Below are positions 1 through 8,261 of a stretch of DNA of 56,720 bases, piece after piece. Both the position numbers and the translations under genes were made by a program. The DNA is taken from positions 1 to 56,720 of the forward strand of contig JAEEIK010000034.1 in the NCBI GenBank assembly GCA_016281335.1, written 5' to 3'. The notes under the pieces were generated by a model. The model saw only the letters and a list, made by a program, of their open reading frames with translations. It was not told where the DNA came from and did not search any database. The stretch comes from Lachnospiraceae bacterium (GTDB lineage Bacteria > Bacillota > Clostridia > Lachnospirales > Lachnospiraceae). Position 1 is the stretch's first letter, and the number at the start of each line of letters is the position of its first letter.

Positions 1-165
1 AGGCCCTTGCTAGGCCGGGCACCCACTAAGCTCAAACTTCGCAGCAGAACTATCCCCTGACTCGCTTTCGTTCCCTCCGGGAAGTTGCTGCGTCAGGGAT
101 ATGCTGCTCGTTTTTGCTAAGTGTTGCCCTCAATCGCAGTGCCTGATATCTTTCTGCGTCTCTGT
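1..165 (-). ncRNA. Candidate rod-like structured RNA, partial at the left edge
   Basis: Read on the minus strand, about 165 to 1 folds into one long interrupted hairpin. GGGCA(A)CAC pairs with GTGGGTGCCC, CTTAGC with GCTTAG, GCAGC with GCTGC, and ATCCCTGAC with GTCAGGGGAT; the tip is a TTCCC/GGGAA stem. A second GGCC/GGCC hairpin follows at the window edge. No good reading frame is present. A single rod with internal loops is the shape of the 6S RNA family, but I see no family-specific primary motif and the 3' end is outside the window. The strand is inferred from the direction of ridA and could be wrong. A hairpin at 186-212 lies just upstream. Confidence 0.35.
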
Positions 166-225
166 TCTATAAGGTATTGACGAGGAACGCCCCCGTGGCG
201 TTTCGCGTTCCGTCCCCGCAACCAG

Positions 226-247
226 CGGGACGGTTCTGTGGTTGGCC
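226..247 (+). repeat. Solitary end of the GGGGACGG repeat family
   Basis: The left-end motif GGGACGGTTCTG-GGTTG-CC matches the left arm of the element at 42203-42293 at about 20 of 22 positions. No matching right arm follows, so this is a degenerate or solo end. Confidence 0.5.
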
Positions 248-262
248 GCGGTTGACGGGTAG

Positions 263-420
263 ATAAACACTGCAAATGATCGATTCCGGTGCAGGACTGT
301 GTGAGGCCGCCGGTGCTTAATGAGCAGAAGTCCAAGGGACGCGCTGCGAATTTAGCACCGCTGCGAGCCCGAACCCAAGCGGAAGCGGGTCCTGCACGGA
401 ACGATCTTTGCAGTGTTTAT
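263..420. repeat. 158-bp element with terminal inverted repeats (MITE-like)
   Basis: The left arm 263-297 starts ATAAACACTGCAAATGATCG and the right arm 389-420 is its imperfect reverse complement, ending GCAGTGTTTAT. The two differ mainly by three single-base insertions. Inside, CGGTGCTTAA near 308 pairs with TTTAGCACCG near 352. No protein of useful length is encoded. The structure is that of a non-autonomous miniature element or a large RNA fold. An arm-like copy without a partner lies at 459-477. Confidence 0.6.
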
Positions 421-423
421 GGA

Positions 424-453
424 AAGATAAAAGCCACGGGGCGTACCCGTGGC
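424..453 (-). terminator. Rho-independent terminator of the ridA operon
   Basis: On the minus strand GCCACGGG and CCCGTGGC form an 8-bp stem with a 5-nt loop, followed by TTTTATCTTT. It lies 25 bases after the ridA stop codon. Confidence 0.85.
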
Positions 454-458
454 TCGTA

Positions 459-477
459 GAACGATATTTGCAGTGTG
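459..477 (+). repeat. Solo copy of the 263-420 element arm
   Basis: GAACGATATTTGCAGTGTG is a near copy of the inner part of the right arm at 399-417 (GAACGATCTTTGCAGTGTT). It abuts the ridA stop codon, so the ridA terminator is bracketed by direct copies of this motif. Confidence 0.5.
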
Positions 478-852
478 TCAGGCGAGTTCGGCGATGACTT
501 CGATCTCGCAGAGGACGTTCTTGGGAAGGGCTTTTACGGCCACGCAGCTGCGGGCGGGCTTGGAAGTGAAGTATTCGGCATAGACGCCGTTGAAGGCGGC
601 GAAGTCGCCCATATCGGCGAGGAAGCAGGTGGTCTTGACTACGTTTTCGAAGCTTAGGCCGGCGGCTTCGAGGATGGCGCCGACGTTTTTGCAGGCCTGA
701 TGGGTCTGTTCTTCGATGGTGCCGGTGCAGAGTTCGCCGGTTTCGGGGATAATGGGTATCTGGCCTGATGCGTAGAGAAAGCCTCCTGCGATCTTAGCCT
801 GAGAGTAAGGGCCTATGGCTCCGGGTGCCTTGTCTGTTGAGATGGTTTTCAT
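478..852 (-). CDS. ridA: RidA family enamine/imine deaminase
   Basis: A 124-aa cytoplasmic protein of the YjgF/YER057c/UK114 family. These hydrolyse reactive enamine and imine intermediates such as 2-aminoacrylate from PLP-dependent threonine and serine dehydratases, protecting PLP enzymes. Visible hallmarks are the N-terminal [11 protein letters not shown] segment, the ASGQIP motif, the [11 protein letters not shown]-type stretch, the conserved arginine in ARSCVAVK that binds the substrate carboxylate in the family, and the C-terminal CEIEVIA. The length is typical. The start overlaps the preceding gene by 4 bp (ATGA), and it is the last gene of the operon before the terminator at 424-453. 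The identification is secure; a physiological link to the flippase in the same operon is not obvious. Confidence 0.93.
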   Translation of the reverse strand: MKTISTDKAPGAIGPYSQAKIAGGFLYASGQIPIIPETGELCTGTIEEQTHQACKNVGAILEAAGLSFENVVKTTCFLADMGDFAAFNGVYAEYFTSKPARSCVAVKALPKNVLCEIEVIAELA

Positions 853-1097
853 TGTTTTCCTCCTTTTTCGTCGTCAAATATTACTGTTACGTAGAAACCA
901 CGCGGGGTTTCTTCTATCTTCTCCACAACGCCTTCTTTGACATACAGCCTTTCGGCAAGCTTGTAGTTGGCGCTCATGGCAAGTGACGGGTCAATGGTGT
1001 AATAATAACTGCTGGGCAGGATGCCTTCGGTCACACTGACCTTTTCTCCTTCCTTAAGCAGTCCCTGTCGTTCCATTTTGAAATCCATTTTTCTCAT
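849..1097 (-). CDS. Small hypothetical protein in the flippase-ridA operon
   Basis: An 82-aa soluble, charged protein that I do not recognise. It has a basic start ([12 protein letters not shown]), a central [15 protein letters not shown] segment and a beta-strand-like tail ending in [16 protein letters not shown]. No signal peptide or membrane segment is seen. The gene overlaps both neighbours by 4 bp (ATGA at each end), which argues strongly that it is a real translated gene coupled to the flippase upstream and ridA downstream. The GGAG-type site for ridA lies inside its last codons. A small regulatory or assembly role for the flippase would be a guess. Confidence 0.75.
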   Translation of the reverse strand: MRKMDFKMERQGLLKEGEKVSVTEGILPSSYYYTIDPSLAMSANYKLAERLYVKEGVVEKIEETPRGFYVTVIFDDEKGGKQ

Positions 1098-2683
1098 GTT
1101 GTTTTCCTTCTTAGTCTTAAGCAGCCTGTGAGCAGCAATGTAAGTGCATATACGATAAATGCAGTGATCATAGCAAGCGCAAAAGCTATAAGAGTGCCGA
1201 CAAAAGCACTTCCGCCGATCCGTCCGTTAAGCAGTGCGTATACTCCTCTAGCAGCCAGTCCCATTAACAACGAACAAAAGAGGGGCTTTAAAAAAGAGTC
1301 CATCCATTTGAAGCTGTAATCGGAAAGCTTTACCAGACTTCTGCAGTTCATGAGGCTGACGCACAGAGGGAAGGTGACGTTACCGATCAGCAGCGCGGAA
1401 ACTTCCATATCCGTAAAGAGCAGGAAGCCGGCGACTATCACTACATGTATCCCGAGGGATATAGCCGAGTGTATCACGGGGGTGCGCATGTGATCGCAGC
1501 CCTGCAGTATAGAAGTGGTCACTGTGGAAAGCGCGTAGAACACCACTGCGAAAGAGCCGTAAGTAAGCAGGTTCACAGCTGTATCATGAAGATCCCCGAG
1601 ACCGGGAAAAAGCAGCCGCATGATAGGATCGGCAAGGGCTGTAAGGCCTATGGCGGAAGGAATGGCTATCAGCATATTTACCTTCAGTACCGTATCGGTC
1701 TTACGGCGTACTTTGTCTTTCTCGCCCTTGGTGTAGGAAACTACAATGCTCGGAAGGGTAGCGGCAGCCATGGCGGTAGCCACGGCCACAGGCAGATTTA
1801 TCATCTGGTTATACTGGGTATTGAACACGCCCTGCAGAGCGGTGGTCAGTTTTTCGCTGAAGCCCTTTCGGATCATCAGGTTGCCGAAGATCAGGTCGTC
1901 TACGGTATAACCGAGCTGGTATATGGTCTGGCTTAAAATGACCGGCAGCATGGTAAGACGAATGGCTTTCATTACAGTCTTATGATCTTCATCGAGTACG
2001 TCTTCGCCCTGTCCCAGAGCAGTAAAAGCCTTACGGTCCCTGAAGAGCAGGATAAGGAAGAAAACAAAAGCGGAAGCGGCGCCGGCAAAGGTACCGAGGG
2101 TACCGCCCATTGCACCGTAGGAAGCGGCATCCGTTTCCGCGGCCATCTTTACAAAAGTTGAAGCGGCCACAACGCTGACGATGGCATTGATGATCTGCTC
2201 GATGATCTGGGAGATGGCGGTAGGCACCATATTCCTGTGGCCCTGATAATAGCCGCGGCAGGTGCCGAGCAGGGCAACAACAAATACCGTAGGTGCCAGT
2301 ATGCGTAAGGGGCGCTCCAAGCCCTCCTTATGATAAATAGCGGCGAAGCCGGAGGCTCCCACATAAAGGATAAGGGCGGCCAGAAGACCACTTATAAGCG
2401 CAAAAAGAAACGCATCCGCAAAGAGGCGGCGTGCGTTTTTATACTGTTTCTTAGTCAGTCTGGCACTCAACAGTTTGGACACGGCTAAGGGCATGCTGTA
2501 AGAAGACAGGGTCAGGGCTATATTGTAGATGCCGAAGGATACGGAGTACAGACCGTTTCCGTTATTTCCCATGATGTTTGCCATGGGAATACGATAAAGA
2601 AAGCCGATCACCTTGGTGATCAGGCCGGCTCCTGCAAGTATGGAACCCTGCATTACTATGGATTTTTTTCTGTGATCAGCCAA
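1094..2683 (-). CDS. SpoVB/MurJ-type polysaccharide or lipid flippase (MOP superfamily)
   Basis: A 529-aa polytopic membrane protein with about 14 hydrophobic segments. The N-terminus (KSIVMQGSILAGAGLITKVIG, FLYRIPMANIMGNNGNGLYS) is characteristic of the polysaccharide-transport branch that includes Bacillus SpoVB and YtgP. Such proteins flip undecaprenyl-linked precursors, either lipid II or oligosaccharide units, across the cytoplasmic membrane. Its start overlaps the 68-aa gene by 8 bp and its stop overlaps the 82-aa gene by 4 bp. No glycosyltransferases are adjacent, so it is more likely a housekeeping or sporulation-class paralogue than part of a capsule locus. The family is clear; the substrate cannot be read. 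Confidence 0.88.
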   Translation of the reverse strand: MADHRKKSIVMQGSILAGAGLITKVIGFLYRIPMANIMGNNGNGLYSVSFGIYNIALTLSSYSMPLAVSKLLSARLTKKQYKNARRLFADAFLFALISGLLAALILYVGASGFAAIYHKEGLERPLRILAPTVFVVALLGTCRGYYQGHRNMVPTAISQIIEQIINAIVSVVAASTFVKMAAETDAASYGAMGGTLGTFAGAASAFVFFLILLFRDRKAFTALGQGEDVLDEDHKTVMKAIRLTMLPVILSQTIYQLGYTVDDLIFGNLMIRKGFSEKLTTALQGVFNTQYNQMINLPVAVATAMAAATLPSIVVSYTKGEKDKVRRKTDTVLKVNMLIAIPSAIGLTALADPIMRLLFPGLGDLHDTAVNLLTYGSFAVVFYALSTVTTSILQGCDHMRTPVIHSAISLGIHVVIVAGFLLFTDMEVSALLIGNVTFPLCVSLMNCRSLVKLSDYSFKWMDSFLKPLFCSLLMGLAARGVYALLNGRIGGSAFVGTLIAFALAMITAFIVYALTLLLTGCLRLRRKTT

Positions 2684-2882
2684 GAGCCTTTCTCTTATAC
2701 TCCGCGCATTCCTCGGGAGTTCCTATATCACGATAGGTCTGCAGCTCTCTTAAGAGAGCGACAAGATAATCGATGTCCTTCTGACGCATAACAGAGTTGG
2801 CACTCTGAACGGTGCCTTCATCGCTGATGGAAAGAGAGTCCATAAGGACCTGTAATTCATTGCCCGAATATTCGTTTGCCAT
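2676..2882 (-). CDS. Small hypothetical protein, first gene of the flippase-ridA operon
   Basis: A 68-aa acidic, helical protein with no membrane segment that I do not recognise. Its middle (DEGTVQSANSVMRQKDIDYL) and the YRDIGTPEECAEYKRKALG tail look like a small alpha-helical bundle. Support for a real gene comes from a clear GGAGG site 7 nt before the ATG, a strong promoter at 2914-2942 immediately upstream, and an 8-bp overlap with the flippase start. Similar short proteins ending with an EC-EYK pattern are often found alone in Lachnospiraceae genomes, but I cannot name a family. Confidence 0.72.
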   Translation of the reverse strand: MANEYSGNELQVLMDSLSISDEGTVQSANSVMRQKDIDYLVALLRELQTYRDIGTPEECAEYKRKALG

Positions 2883-2913
2883 ACTGAACCTCCATGCAAA
2901 TTACTTGGAAGAG

Positions 2914-2942
2914 ATTATATCACATAGGAAAAATAATGACAA
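2914..2942 (-). promoter_or_regulatory. Sigma-A-type promoter of the flippase-ridA operon
   Basis: On the minus strand TTGTCA (2942-2937), a 17-bp spacer and a perfect TATAAT (2919-2914) lie 31 bp before the ATG of the 68-aa gene. Confidence 0.85.
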
Positions 2943-2959
2943 TGGGGTGGCGGCGGCTC

Positions 2960-2988
2960 TTGTCACCCTGCTATCTTTATGTTATAGT
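2960..2988 (+). promoter_or_regulatory. Sigma-A-type promoter of the GNAT-argJBD operon
   Basis: TTGTCA (2960-2965), a 17-bp spacer and TATAGT (2983-2988) diverge from the promoter at 2914-2942, with only 17 bp between the two -35 boxes. Transcription should begin near 2995, which excludes in-frame starts further upstream for the GNAT gene. I did not find a convincing ArgR box. Confidence 0.8.
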
Positions 2989-3021
2989 ATACTGATTATT
3001 TGTGTAAAACGGAGAAATCTT

Positions 3022-3468
3022 ATGACCATCAGGGCAATGGAAGAAAAAGATTATGATAAGGTGAAGGCACTCTGGATGACCATCCACGGTTTTGCGATAC
3101 GCAGCGTGGATGATTCGAGAGAGGGTGTTATCATGTTCCTTAAGCGTAATCCCGGCTGCAGCGTGGTGGCGGAAGAGGACGGAGAGATAATAGGAGCCAT
3201 CTTATGCGGACATGACGGCAGACGCGGCTGTCTTTATCATGTCTGTGTCAGAGAGGACCATCGACGACGAGGTATCGGTAAAGCCATGGTGGTTCACTGC
3301 ATGAATGCGCTCAAAGCGGAACACATCAACAAAGTATCTCTGATAGCTTTTACTAAAAATGATGTGGGAAATGCCTTCTGGAGATGCATAGGCTGGACTA
3401 AGAGGGAAGATCTGAACTACTACGACTTTACCCTTAACGAAGCGAATATAACTGCATTTAACGAGTAG
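3022..3468 (+). CDS. GNAT family N-acetyltransferase
   Basis: A 148-aa acetyltransferase of the GCN5 fold. The acetyl-CoA pyrophosphate loop is visible as EDHRRRGIGKAMV (Q/R-x-x-G-x-G/A type), preceded by the strand CLYHVCVRE and followed by the C-terminal NAFWRCIGWTKR. The frame is open upstream, but the ATG at 3022 is chosen because of the GGAGA site at 3011 and the promoter at 2960-2988. It is the first gene of the arginine operon, 10 bp before argJ. GNAT enzymes include N-acetylglutamate synthases, but this short form could equally acetylate proteins or small amines. The link to arginine synthesis rests on position only. Confidence 0.85.
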   Translation: MTIRAMEEKDYDKVKALWMTIHGFAIRSVDDSREGVIMFLKRNPGCSVVAEEDGEIIGAILCGHDGRRGCLYHVCVREDHRRRGIGKAMVVHCMNALKAEHINKVSLIAFTKNDVGNAFWRCIGWTKREDLNYYDFTLNEANITAFNE

Positions 3469-3478
3469 GAGATAAACT

Positions 3479-4717
3479 ATGAAAGAATATATAAAAGAGA
3501 TCGAGGGAGGCATATGCGCCCCCAAAGCTTTTTATGCAGCAGCTGCTGCGGCAGGCATTAAGTATCAGGGACGTACGGATATGGCCCTTATTTACAGCGA
3601 AGAACCCTGTATCACCGCAGGAACCTTTACCTCCAATCTGGTAAAGGCAGCGCCGGTGAAATGGGACATGAGGATAGTTGAAAACGGAACAGCGGTAAAA
3701 GCTGTGGTCGTCAATTCCGGAATAGCCAATGCGGCTACAGGAGAAAAGGGCATGGAGATCTGCGATAAGACCGCAGAGAAAATGTCAGGCTTGTATAAGG
3801 GTGATAAGTACAGCGTGCTGGTGGCATCCACCGGCGTGATCGGAATGCAGATAGATCCGGATAAGATCTGCAGGGGCTGTGAGCTCTTGTTTGCTGCTAA
3901 GGCAGATACCAAAGAGGCGGCAAGCGACGCTGCAAAGGCCATAATGACTACCGATACCCATAAAAAAGAGATCGCCGTAAGCGTAAAGCTCACTGACGGC
4001 AGTGTTGTTCATATCGGTGCTATGACGAAGGGTTCGGGCATGATACATCCGAATATGTGCACGATGCTGGGCTTTGTCACTACGGATGCAGTGATAGAAA
4101 AGAAGCTCCTTCAGAAGATACTTAAGGAAGTCGTTGACGAGAGTTTTAACATGATCTCCGTTGACGGAGATACCTCCACCAATGATACCTATGTGGTGCT
4201 GGCTAACGGAGCGGCAGGGAATGCGAAGATAGACAGTGAAGGCGAAGATCTTGAACGTTTCAAAGAAGCGCTCATGTATGTCAGCATATATCTGGCAAAG
4301 CAGATGGCAGGCGACGGCGAGGGGGCTACGGCACTCTTCGAATGCCATGTTTACAATGCTTCCGACAGAGAAGCGGCTAAGAAACTGGCTAAGTCGGTCG
4401 TATGCTCAAGTCTCTGCAAAGCGGCGATATACGGTCATGATTCCAATTTCGGAAGGATTCTCTGCGCCCTTGGCTACGCAGGCACGGATTTTGATCCTGA
4501 TAAGGTGGACCTGTATTATGAGAGCGCTGCCGGAAAGATGAAGATAGTGGAGAACGGCATGGGCACCGGTTATGATGAGGAAGAGGCTACGAAAGTACTC
4601 TCGGAAGAAGCCGTCACGGTACATGTGGATATGCATGCAGGCAATGCCGAGGCTACGGCCTGGGGCTGTGACTTAAGCTATGATTATGTCAAGATAAACG
4701 CTGATTACAGGAGTTAA
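3479..4717 (+). CDS. argJ: Bifunctional ornithine acetyltransferase / N-acetylglutamate synthase
   Basis: A 412-aa ArgJ. It moves the acetyl group from N-acetylornithine to glutamate, which recycles it in arginine synthesis, and some members also use acetyl-CoA. The precursor self-cleaves before a catalytic threonine into alpha and beta chains. The cleavage region is [15 protein letters not shown], with Thr195 as nucleophile at 4061-4063. Most homologues I recall have Ala before this Thr; here it is Cys194. Other marks are [26 protein letters not shown] and the C-terminal [16 protein letters not shown]. It is followed after 11 bp by argB with its own ribosome-binding site. argC and the later arginine genes are not in the window. 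Confidence 0.95.
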   Translation: MKEYIKEIEGGICAPKAFYAAAAAAGIKYQGRTDMALIYSEEPCITAGTFTSNLVKAAPVKWDMRIVENGTAVKAVVVNSGIANAATGEKGMEICDKTAEKMSGLYKGDKYSVLVASTGVIGMQIDPDKICRGCELLFAAKADTKEAASDAAKAIMTTDTHKKEIAVSVKLTDGSVVHIGAMTKGSGMIHPNMCTMLGFVTTDAVIEKKLLQKILKEVVDESFNMISVDGDTSTNDTYVVLANGAAGNAKIDSEGEDLERFKEALMYVSIYLAKQMAGDGEGATALFECHVYNASDREAAKKLAKSVVCSSLCKAAIYGHDSNFGRILCALGYAGTDFDPDKVDLYYESAAGKMKIVENGMGTGYDEEEATKVLSEEAVTVHVDMHAGNAEATAWGCDLSYDYVKINADYRS

Positions 4718-4728
4718 GGAGAAAGCAT

Positions 4729-5622
4729 ATGTATACAAATAACATGGACGAGTTGCTGAAGAAGGCAGAAGTACTGATAGAAGCGCTGCCTTATATACAG
4801 AAGTTCAACCGCAAGGTGATAGTGGTCAAGTACGGCGGCAGCGCCATGACGGATCCGGAACTTCAGCGTAACGTGATAAAGGACGTAACACTGCTCAAGC
4901 TGGTAGGTTTTAAGCCTATCATCGTACACGGCGGCGGCAAGGAAATAAGCGCCTGGGTACAGAAGACAGGTAAGGAATCCCGCTTTGTCAACGGCCTCAG
5001 GGTTACGGATGCCGAGACCATGGAGATAGCCGAGATGGTGCTTTCCAAGGTGAACAAGCGCCTTGTGGCAATGGTAGAGGAACTCGGAGTAAGGGCCATA
5101 GGCATCTCCGGCAAGGACGGCGGGCTCTTAAAGGTTGAGAAGAAGTATTCCGACGGACAGGATATAGGCTATGTGGGCCAGATAACAGCCGTGGATCCGA
5201 AGATACTCTTTGATCTTATCGAAAGAGATTTTCTTCCCATAGTAGCGCCCATAGGAATGGATGAGAATTTTGAAAGCTATAATATCAATGCCGATGATGC
5301 GGCCTGCGCAGTGGCAAGGGCGGTAGGCGCCGAGAAGCTGGCATTCCTGACAGATATAGAGGGCATATACAGGGATATCGAGGATAAGTCAAGTTTCATC
5401 TCCAGGCTCACGGTTTCGGAAGGAAGGGAACTGATGGGAAGCGGCGTTATAGGCGGAGGCATGCTGCCCAAGCTTAACAACTGCATAGATGCCATTGAAA
5501 ACGGCGTCGGCAGGGTGCATATACTGGACGGTCGTATTGCCCACTGTCTGCTGCTCGAGATCTTTACCAAGAAGGGCATAGGAACGGCCATAATCGGCAA
5601 CGGGGATGACCCTGTGGAGTAA
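4729..5622 (+). CDS. argB: Acetylglutamate kinase
   Basis: A 297-aa amino-acid-kinase fold enzyme that phosphorylates N-acetyl-L-glutamate, the second step of arginine synthesis. The nucleotide-binding start [11 protein letters not shown], the substrate loop [11 protein letters not shown] and the GRVHILDGR segment near the end are all present, and the length is normal. The N-terminal helix before the kinase core ([19 protein letters not shown]) is the type found in arginine-inhibited hexameric enzymes, so feedback inhibition by arginine is plausible. The start at 4729 follows AAGGAG by 7 nt; Met6 is a possible second start. It is flanked by argJ and argD at 11 and 12 bp. Confidence 0.96.
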   Translation: MYTNNMDELLKKAEVLIEALPYIQKFNRKVIVVKYGGSAMTDPELQRNVIKDVTLLKLVGFKPIIVHGGGKEISAWVQKTGKESRFVNGLRVTDAETMEIAEMVLSKVNKRLVAMVEELGVRAIGISGKDGGLLKVEKKYSDGQDIGYVGQITAVDPKILFDLIERDFLPIVAPIGMDENFESYNINADDAACAVARAVGAEKLAFLTDIEGIYRDIEDKSSFISRLTVSEGRELMGSGVIGGGMLPKLNNCIDAIENGVGRVHILDGRIAHCLLLEIFTKKGIGTAIIGNGDDPVE

Positions 5623-5634
5623 GGAGGATATATC

Positions 5635-6822
5635 ATGGGAAAAATGTCTGAATATATAGAACAGGCGGAGAAGGATCTTTTCCATCTGTATAACCGTTAT
5701 CAGATAGTGCTTGACCACGGCGAGGGGATGAGGCTCTTCGACATTGAAGGCAAGAGTTATCTGGATTTCATGTCGGGCATAGGAGTATTTGCCCTGGGTT
5801 ACGGCGACAAAAAGTTTAATGATGCGCTTCATGCCCAGGTGGATAAGCTGCTCCATACTTCTAATTATTTTTATAACGAGCCTGCAATAGAGGCGGCTAA
5901 GGCAATAAAGAAAGCTTCGCGCATGGACAGGGTGTTCTTTACCAACAGCGGCGCGGAGGCTGTGGAGGGCGCTCTTAAGGCAGCAAGAAAGTATGCATAT
6001 TTAAAAGACGGAAATACGGATCACGAGATAATAGCCATGGATCATTCTTTCCACGGACGTACTTTCGGCGCGCTTTCCGTTACCGGCAAGGAGGCTTACA
6101 GAAAGCCTTTTGAGCCGATGATAGGACATATAAAATTTGCAACATATAATGACTTAGACAGCGTGAAGGCTCTGGTAAATGACAAGACCTGCGCGGTCAT
6201 AATGGAAACGCTGCAGGGCGAAGGCGGCATCTATCCTGCAAGTGAAGACTTCCTTAAGGGAGTGAGAAAGCTCTGTGACGATAACGATATGCTGCTGATC
6301 CTTGACGAGATACAGTGCGGAATGGGCAGGACAGGTGAGTACTACGCTTGGCAGAACTATGATGTTAAGCCGGATATACTGACTACAGCTAAGGCACTTG
6401 GCGGCGGCGTGCCGGTGGGAGCCTTCCTGGTGAACGGGAAAGTCGGAGAGCATTCGCTGGTTGCCGGAGACCACGGAACCACTTACGGCGGCAATCCTCT
6501 TGCGGGTGCAGCCATAAGCGCTACATTCAAACGCTATGAAGAACTGGATCTTCTTAACAATGTTAAAAAGACAGGCGCAATACTCTATGATGCGCTGGAA
6601 GAGATAAAGGCCGGCAATCCGCATATAAAGGATCACAGGGGCCTGGGTCTCATGCAGGGCCTTGAGTTTGACGGAGCTGTTGCGGATATCATCGCTAAGG
6701 CACTGGAAAAGGGACTGATACTGATAAATGCAGGCCCGAATATCATTCGTTTCCTGCCGCCCCTTATCTGCGGCGAAGCGGAAGTCAGGGAGATGGCTGA
6801 TATCCTCAGGGAATGTTTGTAA
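5635..6822 (+). CDS. argD: Acetylornithine aminotransferase
   Basis: A 395-aa class III PLP aminotransferase that makes N-acetylornithine from N-acetylglutamate semialdehyde and glutamate. Visible marks are the phosphate-binding TNSGAEAVEGALKAARK, the FHGRTFGALSVTG loop, LILDEIQCGMGRTG with the PLP-ring Asp, and the Schiff-base lysine Lys253 in TTAKALGGGVP. AAGGAGGAT precedes the ATG by 7 nt. Codons run without a break from argB. The stop codon is immediately followed by the ATG of the next gene, so translational coupling to the solute-binding protein is likely. Confidence 0.95.
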   Translation: MGKMSEYIEQAEKDLFHLYNRYQIVLDHGEGMRLFDIEGKSYLDFMSGIGVFALGYGDKKFNDALHAQVDKLLHTSNYFYNEPAIEAAKAIKKASRMDRVFFTNSGAEAVEGALKAARKYAYLKDGNTDHEIIAMDHSFHGRTFGALSVTGKEAYRKPFEPMIGHIKFATYNDLDSVKALVNDKTCAVIMETLQGEGGIYPASEDFLKGVRKLCDDNDMLLILDEIQCGMGRTGEYYAWQNYDVKPDILTTAKALGGGVPVGAFLVNGKVGEHSLVAGDHGTTYGGNPLAGAAISATFKRYEELDLLNNVKKTGAILYDALEEIKAGNPHIKDHRGLGLMQGLEFDGAVADIIAKALEKGLILINAGPNIIRFLPPLICGEAEVREMADILRECL

Positions 6823-8241
6823 ATGAAACACAGACGTATCACGATACTGACAAGAGTAGTATTGTTCATTGCTGCCGTTATCTGCTGCGGCAGCTTTTTC
6901 CTGTATGAAAAAAAGCAAAAAGGACAGGAGGAAGTAAGTGCTTCTGCCAATATGACCGCACGCAGTAACAAAGATCTGATCCTCTGGTATACGGATGAGG
7001 GACTGACGGATTATATAAATGATACCTCCGGCAGACTCAGAGCGGAAAAGGGGATAAACGTTATTGCTTTTCACAAGAGCGGGCTTAATTATCTTGAAGA
7101 AGTGGAAGCTGCTTCGGTAAGCGGAGTTAATGCGCCGGATGTATACCTGATAGGGGCGGATCAGCTGGAGAAAGCGCTTCTTATGGGACTTGCGGAGACC
7201 ATCAGGGATCCGGACGGTACCGTCGGTGTCTTCAATTTCCCGGAAAATGCACTTGATGCAGTCACGGTAAACGGAAGAAAGGTCGCTTATCCGTTTTATT
7301 ATGAGACCTCTTTTCTTTTGTACAATTACACTTATCTGAGTGAGATCGCCGAAGAAGCTCTGAGGATGGATATGACCGGGGAAAACACCGAGGAAGAAGC
7401 TGTTGTGGTAGAAGGAATACCTGAGGGCTTTACCGAAGAAAGCTGGAAGGCGGCAGTCAGAAAAAAGGCCATGGAGATGATACCTTCGTCGGTTGCGGGG
7501 ATCAAGGACACGGCTGCGCTGTACAGCGCTCCGGAAGGAATGGAAAACTTTTTTGTCTGGGATGTATCCGATATTTTCTACAATTACTTTTTCACCGGAG
7601 CCTATATGGATGTGGGCGGAGTATGCGGTGATGATGAAAACAGGATAGATATATGCAATGAAGAGACCATACACTGTATGGAAGTGTACGGCGGACTTCA
7701 TCAGTTTTTCTCGATAGAACAGAAGGAAAGCAGTTACGAAAAAGTCATAACGGATTTTCTTGAGGGAAAGACGCTGTTTACGATAGCGACAACTGATGCA
7801 TTGAAGCGGATCAAGGATAAGACGGAGGCCGGAGAGTTTCCCTATGTTTATGGTGTGGCTGCTCTTCCCGGAGCGGATGAGGAACATGAAGCAAGGGGGC
7901 TGGCAAATACAAGTGCCGCAGTCGTGAATCCTTACGGCAGGGATACCGGGGCGGCGGACGAACTGGCGGAATATCTTGTATATAACAACGCATCCTCGCT
8001 TTATGACTTAAGCGGAAAGCTGCCCTGCGTGAACGGAAGCTGGGAAAAGGAATACAGGGATGCAAGGACACAGGTGAGAGCGCTTTATACGGAGAGCGCT
8101 TCACTGCCTAAGCTGATGAAGCTGGAAGATTTCTGGATGCAGCTGGAGACCGTATATAACAGGGTATGGGACGGCGCGGATCCCGAGAGCGCTCTTTCGG
8201 AGCTTGAAGAAAAGATGAAAGCGCGTTACGGTCCGGAATAA
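6823..8241 (+). CDS. Membrane-anchored extracellular solute-binding protein (orphan)
   Basis: A 472-aa protein with one N-terminal transmembrane helix (about residues 10-28) and no lipobox, followed by a periplasmic-binding fold of the family 1 (maltose/sugar) type. Features are DLILWYTDEGL, a hinge region with APDVYLIGADQLEKA, the aromatic YPFYYETSFLLYNY segment, and a late EDFWMQLETVYNRVWDG helix resembling the end of sugar-binding proteins. No ABC permease or ATPase is nearby. The ATG follows the argD stop with no gap and only a weak GGGA site. It may be a sensor or serve a permease elsewhere. The ligand is unknown, and its place after the arginine genes may be incidental. Confidence 0.72.
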   Translation: MKHRRITILTRVVLFIAAVICCGSFFLYEKKQKGQEEVSASANMTARSNKDLILWYTDEGLTDYINDTSGRLRAEKGINVIAFHKSGLNYLEEVEAASVSGVNAPDVYLIGADQLEKALLMGLAETIRDPDGTVGVFNFPENALDAVTVNGRKVAYPFYYETSFLLYNYTYLSEIAEEALRMDMTGENTEEEAVVVEGIPEGFTEESWKAAVRKKAMEMIPSSVAGIKDTAALYSAPEGMENFFVWDVSDIFYNYFFTGAYMDVGGVCGDDENRIDICNEETIHCMEVYGGLHQFFSIEQKESSYEKVITDFLEGKTLFTIATTDALKRIKDKTEAGEFPYVYGVAALPGADEEHEARGLANTSAAVVNPYGRDTGAADELAEYLVYNNASSLYDLSGKLPCVNGSWEKEYRDARTQVRALYTESASLPKLMKLEDFWMQLETVYNRVWDGADPESALSELEEKMKARYGPE

Positions 8242-8261
8242 AAATTTTTGGAGAAAACCTC

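Noticed and set aside
1-165. tmRNA, SRP RNA or RNase P RNA
   Set aside because: None of the diagnostic motifs (T-loop with CCA end, GGAAG-type SRP apical loop, RNase P GAGGAAAGTCC) is visible.
117-335. 72-codon minus-strand frame in the left intergenic region
   Set aside because: It lies across the structured RNA and inverted-repeat element, has a low-complexity Arg-rich product and no ribosome-binding site.
432-453. tRNA or rRNA remnant in the left intergenic region
   Set aside because: No cloverleaf, T-loop motif or rRNA signature was found; the stem is a terminator.
2812-3021. Upstream in-frame extension of the GNAT gene
   Set aside because: The promoter at 2960-2988 would lie inside it, and the conserved GNAT N-terminus begins at 3022.
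6154-7887. 577-codon open frame on the minus strand across argD and the solute-binding gene
   Set aside because: It is antisense to two well-supported genes, has no ribosome-binding site or domain, and its composition (Arg, His, Tyr-rich) is that of a shadow frame.
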